A program made the position numbers and the translations under genes. The notes under the pieces are model-generated. The model did no database searches. It was not told where the DNA came from and saw nothing but the letters and a program-made list of their open reading frames with translations. A stretch of 64,000 nucleotides of DNA from Sphaerosporella brunnea. Lineage: Eukaryota > Ascomycota > Pezizomycetes > Pezizales > Pyronemataceae. Positions 1 through 10,094 of the stretch are shown piece by piece (position 1 is the stretch's first letter; the number at the start of each line of letters is the position of its first letter). The DNA lies in contig VXIS01000085.1 of assembly GCA_008704415.1 (NCBI GenBank), forward strand, positions 62,001-126,000. The letters are read 5' to 3'.

Positions 1-1489
1 GACGGGTGGGCCAGGATTCAACATTCAAACGTGGGAGAAGAGTTTGATCACTTCGATTCTCTCCGCCGGTACCTTCTTCGGTGCCCTGTTCGGTGGTTCC
101 CTGGCGGACTGGATCGGTCGTCGGTTGTCTATCATCATCGCTTGCTTCATCTTCTCCATTGGTGTCGCCCTACAAGTCGCCTCTAGCGCCGTCGGTCTTC
201 TCGTCGGTGGCCGTATCATCGCGGGTTTCGGTGTCGGACTGGTTTCGGCCATTGTGGTATGTGCGGATTATATCAAGCGGTGATCTCGCGCTGACTAGGC
301 GAACAGATCATGTACATGTCTGAGATTGCCCCCAAGGCTGTTCGTGGTGCCGTTGTTGCTGGATATCAATGGGCCATCACTCTCGGTATCCTTCTCGCCG
401 CTTGCGTCAACCAGGGAACCTACAAGTGGGACAAGGCCTCCTCCTACCGTGTTCCGATCTCGATCCAGTTCGTCTGGGCCGCTATCTTGGCCACCGGTCT
501 GTTCCTCCTTCCCGAGTCTCCTCGTTGGTTCGTCAAGCAGGGCCGCAGCGATGAGGCGCTCGCCGCGCTCTCCCGCCTTCGTGGCCAGCCCATCGACTCC
601 GACTATCTCAAGGACGAGCTTTCCGAGATCCAGGCCAACTACGAGTACGAGCGCAGCATCTCCCAGGCCCGCTGGATCGACTGCTTCAGCGGCATGGGCC
701 CCTCCGGCAACCTCCGCCGTGTGCTCATCGGTGTCTGCCTGCAGATGTTCCAGCAGCTTACTGGTGTCAACTTCATCTTCTACTACGGAACCACCTTCTT
801 CCAGCAGTCCGGCATCAAGAACGCTTTCCTGATCTCGCTCATTACCAACTTGGTCAACGTCCTCACCACCCCGGTCGCCTTCTACGGTGTCGAGAAGTTC
901 GGTCGTCGCAAGCTGCTCATTTGGGGTGCCATCTGGATGTTGGTCTGCGAGTTCATTGTCGGTGCTGTCGGAACTGCGCTCCCTGGCTCTAAGGCTGCCA
1001 GCACTTGCTTGATCGTCTTCGTCTGCTTCTACATCTTCGGCTTCGCCACCACCTGGGGTCCCGCCGCCTGGATCGTCATCGGAGAGATCTATCCTCTGCC
1101 CATCCGTGCTAAGGGTGTTGCCCTCGCCACCGCGTCCAACTGGCTTTGGAACTTCGTTCTGGGTTACGTTACTCCTTACATGGTGAGTTCCGAGTGACGC
1201 ATTGTGTATCAGAATCAGTCCTAACGCAGCATCACAGGTCGACCCCGATCAGGGCAACCTCGGTCCCAAGGTCTTCTTCGTCTGGGGAAGTACTTGCACG
1301 CTCTGCTTCTGCTTCGCCTACTTCTTTGTTCCCGAGACCAAGGGTCTGTCGCTCGAGCAGGTTGACAGGATGCTGGAGGAGACCACCGCGCGCACTTCCT
1401 CCAAGTGGCGGCCGCACGAGACTTTCGCTGGACACAACAAGATGCGCAGCGATGAGCTCACTGAGAAGCCGGTCGTCTCGGAAGCGTAA
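1..1489 (+). CDS. MFS hexose transporter, 5' partial
   Basis: Proton-coupled or facilitative sugar uptake across the plasma membrane (family knowledge). The reading frame enters at base 2 and joins exons 2-256, 307-1182 and 1238-1489. The introns at 257-306 and 1183-1237 start GTATGT and GTGAGT, end CAG and contain CTGAC/CTAAC branch sites. About 460 residues are visible; the first one or two membrane segments lie outside the window. Sugar-porter signatures appear in order: ADWIGRR after the second visible helix, PESPRWFVKQGR at the central loop, QQLTGVNFIFYYG in helix 7, GRRKLL, EIYPLPIRAKG and PETKGLSLEQVD before a short cytoplasmic tail. No stop or frameshift is seen, so it is probably functional. 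Substrate cannot be fixed from sequence; resemblance is to fungal hexose transporters. Confidence 0.93.
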
Positions 1490-2540
1490 AGTGGAGATTT
1501 TTTGGGGTTTTTTTTTATATTTCATTTCTTCTCATTTTCGACCTCTTTTTTGTACTAGCTTCGTTAGCTCTGCGGGCCATTTCTACGCGGTTTTATGACG
1601 ACGGCGCAGATGGTGGACTCGGATGGTTACGAAGTGAAGAGGGGGGGGGGGGGTGCGATTGTATATACGGCTGCACATCTTCTGATTTGTTGGCCGCTGG
1701 ACGGGGCGGTAATAATAATGTGAGCATGAGAGCTTTGAGTGGGAATGTTAGACTTTGATGTGTCTTGTCTGCGATGCCTTTTGGTATGGAAAATCAAGCT
1801 TGTTTTTTTTTTTAAAAAAAAACTTTTATTGCAGCCGCGCGCGCTATGCAATGAAAGCTCAGATTCGAAGCTACTAACTAACTTCAACTGTGGTAATTTC
1901 CATGCCATGTTGATTTTTTTTTTTTTTTTGCTTTTGCTTTTGCAATAAGGGTCCTCAAAGTTGGATTTTTCATTAGGAAATGCACTCGAATCGGGGGGGG
2001 GGGGGGGGGCACAACAAGGTTTCTTCCATTGGCCGGGCGCTTCCTGTTAGCGTCCAACTCGAGAAAAGCGAGTTGGGAGGAGAGAACAGCGCGCAGGGAT
2101 CGTTAGCAAGATGGGCAATAATGATAATCCGGAAAGAATCGTGGTGTGGTGGTGGTGGGCATTTTGGTAAAGCGTCGGTCGTTGTGTCGCGAGGATCAAG
2201 TTTCTGGTTGTGCGAAACTCGGTGCTCAAAGTTACAAAGCGAGTTTGGCCTTTTCTTTTCTCATTATTGGCGGCCACGGGACATGTGCGACGCCGCACCT
2301 TTTTGTGAAAAAAACAACCTTGAGGAGACCCTTAATTATATCTATCAGAATTCGAGAAACATTTGCGCCCAAGCCAAGGCCGATTTCATCACCCTTTTGG
2401 TGGTGGTGAAAACTTTGGCGTGTTCCTTCGCGTGTGTGCGTGCCCAAAAGCCACACACACACACACCCCGTGAGCGGCGGTCACGCGGAGGGGGCGGGGC
2501 GGGGGGGGGCTAGCGTTTGCAATTTGGCGCTGGTTACGGC

Positions 2541-2571
<31 letters not shown>

Positions 2572-3098
2572 CCCGTTCGGTGGATATTGCGCTGCTGTCT
2601 GTGGAGGCCGAAGCCTCAGGCGTCAACTTCACTTGCAGGATCCGAGCGGGCGTCATGAGCTGGCTGTCACTCGACTCGACCGCGGGGGAAGGTATCGTCT
2701 ACCGAGGGGACCTGTGGAAGTAGGTATCCCTACTCCCCCGTGTGTGGCTGAGGTAACATTTTTGTTTGTTGCTGATGGCACTCCAAGATGAATGATCATT
2801 GGTCACCGAGTGATATCCCATGCTGTGTATGCATGCAGTTGCCGGATGACAGTCATGCTCGATGTTGCCGGATGACCGTCATGATGGATCCGTCGTCAAG
2901 CCTTGGCTGCCAGAGGACAAATGCTGCGCCATGGCTGTCACGACTTTCTACTTGACTGCCACAAGACGTGACATGAAATGACATGACATTGCTAGGCCGG
3001 TAGGCCTAACGTACGTCGGCTCTTACAAGTCTGAGGCCGGGCGTGTCGCTACGGGGGAAAGGATACAGGGTGGCGCCTGTCATCGGAGATACCAACAG
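1490..3098. other. Intergenic, no supported gene
   Basis: Holds the transporter 3' UTR and the homopolymer cluster. A short direct repeat of TGCCGGATGACNGTCATG occurs at about 2832 and 2868. Open frames here are short and cross homopolymers, so none is accepted. Confidence 0.6.
1641..2571. repeat. Cluster of G and T homopolymer tracts
   Basis: Downstream of the transporter lie G13 (1641-1653), G17 (1993-2009), a GGGG-C-GGGG-C-G9 run (2488-2509) and T27 (2545-2571), plus shorter T and A runs near 1801-1830 and 1917-1929. The G runs all sit on the plus strand and could form G-quadruplexes. Exact lengths may be affected by sequencing or assembly. Confidence 0.85.
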
Positions 3099-3929
3099 CT
3101 AAAAACACTCCTCCAACCCGACCCACGCCTTCCTTCTTTCCAAAAGCTCGCGCCGTCGGGCGTGTGCCTCCGTAAGCAGTGCATCCAAGCACGCATCGCA
3201 AATCTCATACTCCCTGCTAACCACGCCGACGTCTCCACAGAAGGCACAGTACTCCTCGCCGCCGCCGATTTCCTCCTCCTCTTCCATTTCCTCTTCCATT
3301 TGTATTTCCGGTTCCGGCGCTTCTAGAGCCCCAAACAGATCTGGATGCTCTCTATGCAGCTGCCGATAAACGCTCGCAATCCTTGCCTCAATTGCGGAGG
3401 GTTTCGGCGTCGGCGTACTGCCGGCGGGAGGCGGGGCTGCCGCCCCCCTCCAATCCCTTCTCGTAGGCGCCGCTCTCCTCAGTCGCGACAGCTCGCCCGC
3501 ACTGGTAGCAGAAAAACAATCATTCTCCCCTCCTGCCGGAGTCGAGGCTCTAGAAGCCTCAGCATGCAGCTCAGTCTTTGTGAGCAGCTGCTTATAAAGC
3601 TCCAGCCGATCCTGGCGCTCAAGCGGGTGCAAGTCGCTGAGCCGCTTCAATATCCGCTGCTGTAGCTCGCAACGCTTGTTGTCGCGGGGGTCCTTTTCTT
3701 TAAGGCGCCACGATTTGACGGGATGTAGGAGGGTCGAAGAGAGGCGGTGGGTGAGGGAGGACCTAGAGGAGGCGTTGGAGTGGGTGGTTGGGCTCGGATG
3801 GGATGCCCGGAGGTCAGAATGGCTGTGCGAGCCAGGCACGAGTGGAAGTGGCTTTTTTGGGTCCATGCCGGTAGTTCTGCTGCGCTTGAGAGATGCGCTT
3901 TGGTGATATATGGCGGGGCCGCTGAACAT
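3099..3929 (-). CDS. Orphan protein with C-terminal Cys pairs
   Basis: A 276-residue intronless frame with no recognised family. The N-terminal 110 residues are Ser/Pro/Lys-rich. A charged helical stretch with LHPLERQDRLELYKQLL follows, then a second helix with YRQLHREHPDLFG. Next comes a Glu-rich run of about 20 residues, and finally two CxxC pairs (YCAFCGD and CDACLDALL) about 16 residues apart, suggesting a small zinc ribbon. A second in-frame ATG at residue 22 (MDPKKPLP) is an equally possible start. Function unknown; the acidic run plus zinc ribbon would fit a nuclear adaptor, which is inference only. The frame is long and the Cys spacing regular, so it is probably real. Confidence 0.6.
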   Translation of the reverse strand: MFSGPAIYHQSASLKRSRTTGMDPKKPLPLVPGSHSHSDLRASHPSPTTHSNASSRSSLTHRLSSTLLHPVKSWRLKEKDPRDNKRCELQQRILKRLSDLHPLERQDRLELYKQLLTKTELHAEASRASTPAGGENDCFSATSAGELSRLRRAAPTRRDWRGAAAPPPAGSTPTPKPSAIEARIASVYRQLHREHPDLFGALEAPEPEIQMEEEMEEEEEIGGGEEYCAFCGDVGVVSREYEICDACLDALLTEAHARRRELLERRKAWVGLEECF

Positions 3930-4387
3930 CGAGATGTATACGAGGCGTTCAAGATGGGTACTTTCGGTCGGCTTGAATAGTTGTGAAGCTGCTGGGTTTT
4001 TCGAGGGTCAGCCGGTTCCTTCAAAGCATTGTGGGGGTGGAGAGACCTTGATGATATCGATCTGTGGAGTCCGATGATGGCTGTCAATGTAAAGAAGGAC
4101 GCCTCCAAGCACAGGAAACGCACAACGCAATGAATATGGACGGATATCTTGCATCTAGCACACAGAAAAGCACAGCACAACTATCCCACAAGATCGCAGC
4201 AATTTAGAGAAACAATTTAGTTGTCAACACGGAGCAGAAACTGCATTCCACGGAGGCAAAACAAACATCATCAACGCCAGCCATCCAGCCCATCGTAGAC
4301 CAAATTCCGACCTCACAAAACAAGCCCTTCTCATGGTAGTATTGGTAATAAGCGGAGATCGAAACGTATGTGTCGGGATTTGGACCC

Positions 4388-4639
4388 TTAGTCCTTCTCG
4401 TCATTGACACAACCGCAGTTTCCGCCGCAGAAAGATCCTAGGCGCGGACGTAGGATCTTGGACTGGACCGGAACGGTGATCTCGGCCCGCTTCTCGTCGC
4501 TCTTAGAAACGTGATAGACCGGAAGAAGGGAATCGTTGGTTTCGACCTTGCGTGCGGCGGAGTAGCGGCTGTGGAGGATGCCGAAGACGACGGAGAAGAA
4601 GACCACGAGCGGGATGAAGGCGATGTGGCAGAATGACAT
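4388..4639 (-). CDS. Small single-pass membrane protein
   Basis: An 83-residue frame. Residues 6-23 are hydrophobic (IAFIPLVVFFSVVFGI) and make one membrane helix close to the N-terminus, followed by a basic segment and a Cys/Gly tail (SFCGGNCGCVNDEKD). A likely 5' UTR intron spans 4641-4698 (GTGAGT donor, AAG acceptor) and ends one base before the ATG, which supports this start over longer frames. Family not recognised. The CxxxCxC tail could bind metal or carry a lipid, but nothing proves it. Confidence 0.55.
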   Translation of the reverse strand: MSFCHIAFIPLVVFFSVVFGILHSRYSAARKVETNDSLLPVYHVSKSDEKRAEITVPVQSKILRPRLGSFCGGNCGCVNDEKD

Positions 4640-4698
4640 TCTTAACCGTTGCCAATTTAGCATGATTAAGAGATAGTCAGCAAAGGGAGGGAACTCAC

Positions 4699-5350
4699 GG
4701 TGCGCTTGGGGCGGTGTGTAAGAATGCGAAAGGATGCGATGGAGCGGTAACTTGTAGCAGAGGCGCAAAGGTGGTTAAGGATGCTGTGTTGTGTTGGGGT
4801 GGTTGTTGAATGGGCGGTGGTGGTGGGGAGAAGAAAGGAAGTGGTGTTGAGTTTAACGGTCCCCATTCAACCTCCCCATGCAATGGCCCGTGCAACCTGC
4901 CACGGCCACTACTTATCCAGAGTCATCCTTCTCCTGCCTCCGAAGCTCCAACGTATTCGCAACATGCAAAAGCGCCCAGTCAGGCTCCGCTTGTCACACT
5001 CTTCACCCGCCGATGCCGCTTCATTACCGAGTGCTAAAACCAGATGCGAAGAGGAATTCCAACCATACGAGGGGAGCCGGTGGGGACCCGCTACTACAGA
5101 AATGAGGGGCACGAACAAACTGAGTGTCCTCCCCTATTCACATGCCGTCACTCGAAACCATTTCGAGTGATGCTTAATGATCTGGTGTTCTCGCTATTTC
5201 CCGTCACCATAGCGATGCAGCCTTTGCTTCCGCCAGCTTCCGCGTCTATCCCCACAAAATTGGCCGAGATACTCACGCGACGAACCACGCAACAACCGCG
5301 CAACGAATACTCTTATTCTACTCTATTAAGTCCATACCTCTTAAGTAGAG
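4699..5350. other. Intergenic, no supported gene
   Basis: Upstream region of the small membrane protein gene, with a purine-rich stretch near 4790-4850. Overlapping short frames in several phases look like chance. Nothing else is seen before the transposon relic. Confidence 0.5.
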
Positions 5351-5352
5351 TA

Positions 5353-5943
5353 CAGTTCCTAGACAAAAGTCTTCGTGATTCTGCGAAACCCCACCAAAAG
5401 TGGGCGAAAATGTGCGCTTTCTGCTCAACACCAGGACACCGGTTCTTGCTTTGTGACCTCAGGAATCTAACACTTCATATGTAAAAGATCTTGTAAAAAA
5501 AGTTTCAAAATTTTCAGACACTCATAAGTGCTTCAAATATCGTCACCAAATCAGAGGTTAATCTCTTCATGGCAGGGTTTCTCAGTTTTCACGTCCCCAA
5601 GAAAACCGCAGTCCACCAAATTGAGTCTATCTCAATAGGTTCAGCTTTAAAAAATTACCAGCTTGGTAGACGTATTATTGCTATACAGAAGCCGTTTTTA
5701 AAGATTTTTGAACACGTCATTTGCTTGATATTGAGCTACAGGAATTAAGGAACCGTTTTAAGCGAGCCAGCGTACAACAACAACAAACAGTTGATGAAAG
5801 GGCTTGATACTGGCTACAAAAATAGTTCACATAGTCGCGAATGAGGTGGATTTTTTTTGTCGCTCTCAATCAGAAGATGCTGTTGTGGTTGTGCAAATTG
5901 TAGTTTCCGCAGTGCAATCACGAAGACTTTTGTCTAGAAACTG
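5353..5943. mobile_element. Tc1/mariner-pogo-type transposon relic with TA duplication
   Basis: A 591-bp element. The ends match in inverted orientation at 27 of 28 positions, beginning CAGTTCCTAGACAAAAGTC and running on to CTTCGTGATT. TA dinucleotides at 5351-5352 and 5944-5945 give the target duplication expected of Tc1/mariner elements. The interior is AT-richer than its surroundings. One frame at about 5729-5808 reads ELQELRNRFKRAS then VQQQQTVDERA, a coiled-coil tail like those at the end of pogo-type transposases (resemblance judged by eye). No full transposase remains, so the copy is non-autonomous. The flanks CTTAAGTAG and CTACTTAAG make the target site nearly palindromic. Confidence 0.75.
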
Positions 5944-5945
5944 TA

Positions 5946-7795
5946 CCTACTTAAGTATTTACATCTCATCTGTGGTGGCGGAAACGAAAGTAGGTATCGG
6001 GTTGTAACGGACGTAGGCATCACGGGGTCGTAAACTGAAGAGGCTGATTTTCTCCACCACCCAAACTCCTCTCCAATCGAGAGCATTTCAGCAGTTACAA
6101 TTTCATTCCACTGTCGTGGAAGATTTTTATTTGGGTTGTCGGGGTGGGACATTATAGTGGCTGAACGCCGTTTTTACACTCGAGGGGAAAGCACTCTCAG
6201 AAGGGCTCGAGTGATGTATCGTGACGAAAATTGGCGATGCTATATTGACAGGGGTTTTCTCTTGGTGAGCTTTATCCTATCCCACAGTGGGCTGCGCTCA
6301 CGCAGAGCTGAGGACTGGCCTCCAACATCAAGGTTGAGAAACATCTGTATCTAGACATTGTATACTCAACAGTACCTCGTCCTAAGCCGTGGCTAAGGTA
6401 TCCCCTAACTGCATGCTGTATCCTCTCAGAGGATAGAATCCAAATCTATGCGCTATGCGCACGACTCTAATCGGTCGCTAAACAGCTGAACTTTCCTACG
6501 ATTAGGAGTTCCATGAAAGCTCAAGTATACGGTCGGTAGAATAGATCCGTGCTCACACCTTGAGCCAGCCTACATCCGTGGTCGGAGGAGGGGCTGGGCT
6601 ACAGGCAGACACGTTACAGGGAAATAGCGAATCACGACGATGCCGAGGTTTTGAAACTCGAGTGAGCCCCCAAGACGGCATCACAGAATCTCACTCGACT
6701 GCATCTATCCCACCTTTGTCATCGTCTCCGAACCCAAGTGGATTGGTACCGGTATGCGTTCGGGTGGCTAGCCATACATCCGCAAGCTAAAGTACTCAAT
6801 ATGAAAGACGGCATCGACACAGAGAGAGCTGTGTGTGTGGGGGTTTCAGTGGCACCCTGGGTTGGCGCTTCGGATCTTCAGCGCGCATACATTCTGCGAT
6901 TCTGTTGACAAAAAAAATACACTGACATTCTCGAATTGCGCAGTGCCAGCTCTCCCTCTGCGTTCACCATCGGAGTCGTACGCAACCCTAGTATTATACA
7001 TGTACAGCCAAAAAATCCGGCCTCAACCGGCCAGGCCAACAACGTGTGGATCAACCAGTCAGCAGCTGGATATGCATTTGAACTCTGTGTGTGTGTGTGT
7101 GTGTATGTAATCAAGTTTATTGTCGCCATGCAATATAAATACACCTCCGCCACATCCTGTGTGTACCTGTCCGCCGCCTTAAGCTTATTGATATTATATC
7201 CACTCTATATAGACCGAAAAGGAAAAAAACTCAGTAAAGAGTGGATAATGCCTAGAGAGAATAAAAGAGGGATAGGAGGGGCCCAAAACACAAACGCCTC
7301 CTTCAAACCCTTCGATGCCGACTCACTCGTCCTCCCGAGACACAGCTCCAATCTGGCCGGCCCACCTTGGTATTCCGCAGAGACTGAACTGCAGAATATC
7401 AGGAGTTTCCTTCTTTCCCCCGAAAGAGGAGCTCCCCCACCGACCGCCACCAGAATCCATTTGAACTTTCTTGATCACGTTGCCGGTGCAGAGAGATATA
7501 ACCACCGGCGTCCAAAAAAAACAAAAAAATAGAGAAATACTCATGTATATGTAGCCAATTAAAAGACTTCACCAGCGCCGAAATTGAAAAAAAGACTTAA
7601 CAGATCCCCTCCAAACTACACAAAAATACCATTTGCCTCCCAAGATCCAGCCAAAGAAAAAAAATCCAGCTCCCAATCCTCACCAACACCACGCACGTTC
7701 TCCTCGGCCCTTCCCAACATCAACTTCCGCTGTCGGTTCGCATCTCTGGGGCTGAAAAAAGCCTCACTCTCTTGTCAACAAGTGATTCGAGCACT
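5946..7795. other. Intergenic, no supported gene
   Basis: About 1.85 kb with only short, mutually overlapping frames. It holds a (TG)n microsatellite at 7086-7104. No promoter-gene pair or transposon ends could be made out. Confidence 0.5.
7086..7104. repeat. (TG)n microsatellite
   Basis: About nine uninterrupted TG units, continuing less perfectly into ATGTAA. Confidence 0.85.
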
Positions 7796-7805
7796 GATCG
7801 TGAAA

Positions 7806-9440
7806 GATATCCGAGATCTGAACAGTGGGGGTTCTGCAGATCTTGCCATCGCAAGATCCGAACAGTGAAAGATCTGAACAGTGAAGGATATCCGAAGTCG
7901 ACATATATCTGAACAGTGGGGTTCTGCAGACCTTGCCATCGCAAGATCCGAACAGTGAAAGATCTGAACAGTGAAGGATATCCGGAGTCGAGAAATCTGA
8001 ACAGTGGGGTTCTGCAGATCCTGCTATCGCAAGATCCGAACAGTGAAAGATCTGAACAGTGAAGGATATCCGGAGTCGAGATATATCTGAACAGTGAAGG
8101 ATGTCCGAAGTCGACATATATCTGAACAGTGGGGTTCTGCAGACCTTGCCATCGCAAGATCCGAACAGTGAAAGATCTGAACAGTGAAGGATATCCGGAG
8201 TCGAGAAATCTGAACAGTGGGGTTCTGCAGATCCTGCTATCGCAAGATCCGAACAGTGAAAGATCTGAACAGTGAAGGATATCCGGAGTCGAGATATATC
8301 TGAACAGTGAAGGATGTCCGAAGTCGACATATATCTGAACAGTGGGGTTCTGCAGACCTTGCCATCGCAAGATCCGAGCAGTGAACGATCTGAACAGTGA
8401 AGGATATCCGAAGTCGACATATATCTGAACAGTGGGGTTCTGCAGACCTTGCCATCGCAAGATCCGAACAGTGAAAGATCTGAACAGTGAAGGATATCCG
8501 AAGTCGACATATATCTGAACAGTGGGGTTCTGCAGATCCTGCTATCGCAAGATCCGAACAGTGAAAGATCTGAACAGTGAAGGATATCCGAAGTCGACAT
8601 ATATCTGAACAGTGGGGTTCTGCAGACCTTGCCATCGCAAGATCCGAACAGTGAAAGATCTGAACAGTGAAGGATATCCGGAGTCGAGAAATCTGAACAG
8701 TGGGGTTCTGCAGATCCTGCTATCGCAAGATCCGAACAGTGAAAGATCTGAACAGTGAAGGATATCCGGAGTCGAGATATATCTGAACAGTGAAGGATGT
8801 CCGAAGTCGACATATATCTGAACAGTGGGGTTCTGCAGACCTTGCTATCGCAAGATCCGAGCAGTGAAAGATCTGAACAGTGAAGGATATCCGAAGTCGA
8901 CATATATCTGAACAGTGGGGTTCTGCAGACCTTGCCATCGCAAGATCCGAACAGTGAAAGATCTGAACAGTGAAGGATATCCGAAGTCGACATATATCTG
9001 AACAGTGGGGTTCTGCAGATCCTGCTATCGCAAGATCCGAACAGTGAAATATCTGAACAGTGAAGGATATCCGAAGTCGACATATATCTGAACAGTGGGG
9101 TTCTGCAGACCTTGCCATCGCAAGATCCGAACAGTGAAAGATCTGAACAGTGAAGGATATCCGAAGTCGACATATATCTGAACAGTGGGGTTCTGCAGAT
9201 CCTGCTATCGCAAGATCCGAACAGTGAAATATCTGAACAGTGAAGGATATCCGAAGTCGACATATATCTGAACAGTGGGGTTCTGCAGACCTTGCCATCG
9301 CAAGATCCGAACAGTGAAAGATCTGAACAGTGAAGGATATCCGAAGTCGACATATATCTGAATAGTGGGTTCTGTATCTGAACAGTGAAGGATATCCGGA
9401 ATATCCAGAGCCGAGAAATCTGACCAGTGGAGGCTTTGAA
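7806..9440. repeat. 90-bp minisatellite array with higher-order structure
   Basis: Roughly 18 units built on a 90-bp period. Each unit contains three copies of a core reading ATCYGAACAGTGRRR, separated by spacers with GATATC, GTCGAC and CTGCAG palindromes. Two spacer variants (ACCTTGCCATCGC and ATCCTGCTATCGC) alternate, and some blocks carry an extra 36-bp piece. This makes blocks of about 216 bp that recur near 7895, 8111 and 8603. Because 90 is a multiple of three, the minus strand stays open for 679 codons (9803 down to 7764), and another minus-strand frame is open over long stretches. That openness follows from the repeat and is not evidence of coding. Confidence 0.9.
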
Positions 9441-9990
9441 CAGTGGAAGATGTTGGCATTGGAAAGAAGTAAAAGCTGGAGTCGAGGATCTGAAAAGTGG
9501 GAGGTCTGAGAAGTAAAATATTGGCAGTCGAAAGATGTGAAAAGTCGTAAAATTTCCGGAGTCGCGAGGGCTGAGTCGGAGAAGTAAAATATTGGCGGTC
9601 GAAAGATGTGAAAAGTCGTAAGATTTCCGGAGTCGCGAGGGCTGAGCGATGGAGGTCGGAGAAGTAAAATATTGGCAGTCGAAAGATGTGAAAAGTCGTA
9701 AGATTTCCGGAGGTCTGTGTAGTAAAATATCGGTAGTCGGAAGATGTGAAAAGTGGTGAGTTATCCGGAGTCGAGAAAGCTGAATAGTGGGAGTTCTGAG
9801 CATTAAAAGATATAGGCAGTCGAAAGATGCGAAAAAGTTGTACGATTTCCGGTGTTGAGAGAGTTGAGTAGGGGATGTAAAATATTGGCAGTCGAAAGAT
9901 GTGAAAAGTGGTGAGTTATCCGGAATCGAGAAAGCTGAATAGTAGGAGGTCTGAGCATTAAAAGATATAGGCAGTCGAAAGATGCAAAAA
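9441..9990. repeat. Degenerate flank of the minisatellite
   Basis: Diverged units carry GTCGAAAGATGTGAAAAGTC and TTCCGGAGTCGCGAGGGCTG motifs at irregular spacing. They share the GAAAGAT/AGTGG words of the main array, so this looks like the old edge of the same expansion. Confidence 0.7.
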
Positions 9991-10094
9991 GTCGAAAGAA
10001 GTGAAAGCAGTTGCGAAGCCCAACAGAAAATCGAACCGAAGTTGCCTGGAGGATGGAAAGGGGCTGAGGTCCAGGCTGGTCTGACAAGGTATTG

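Noticed and set aside
7806..9440. CRISPR-like array
   Set aside because: Repeats are direct and nested, spacers are not unique, and the host is eukaryotic.
7764..9803. 679-codon minus-strand reading frame
   Set aside because: It is made almost entirely of the 90-bp minisatellite, and another minus-strand frame is open as well. No promoter, domain or unique coding part supports it.
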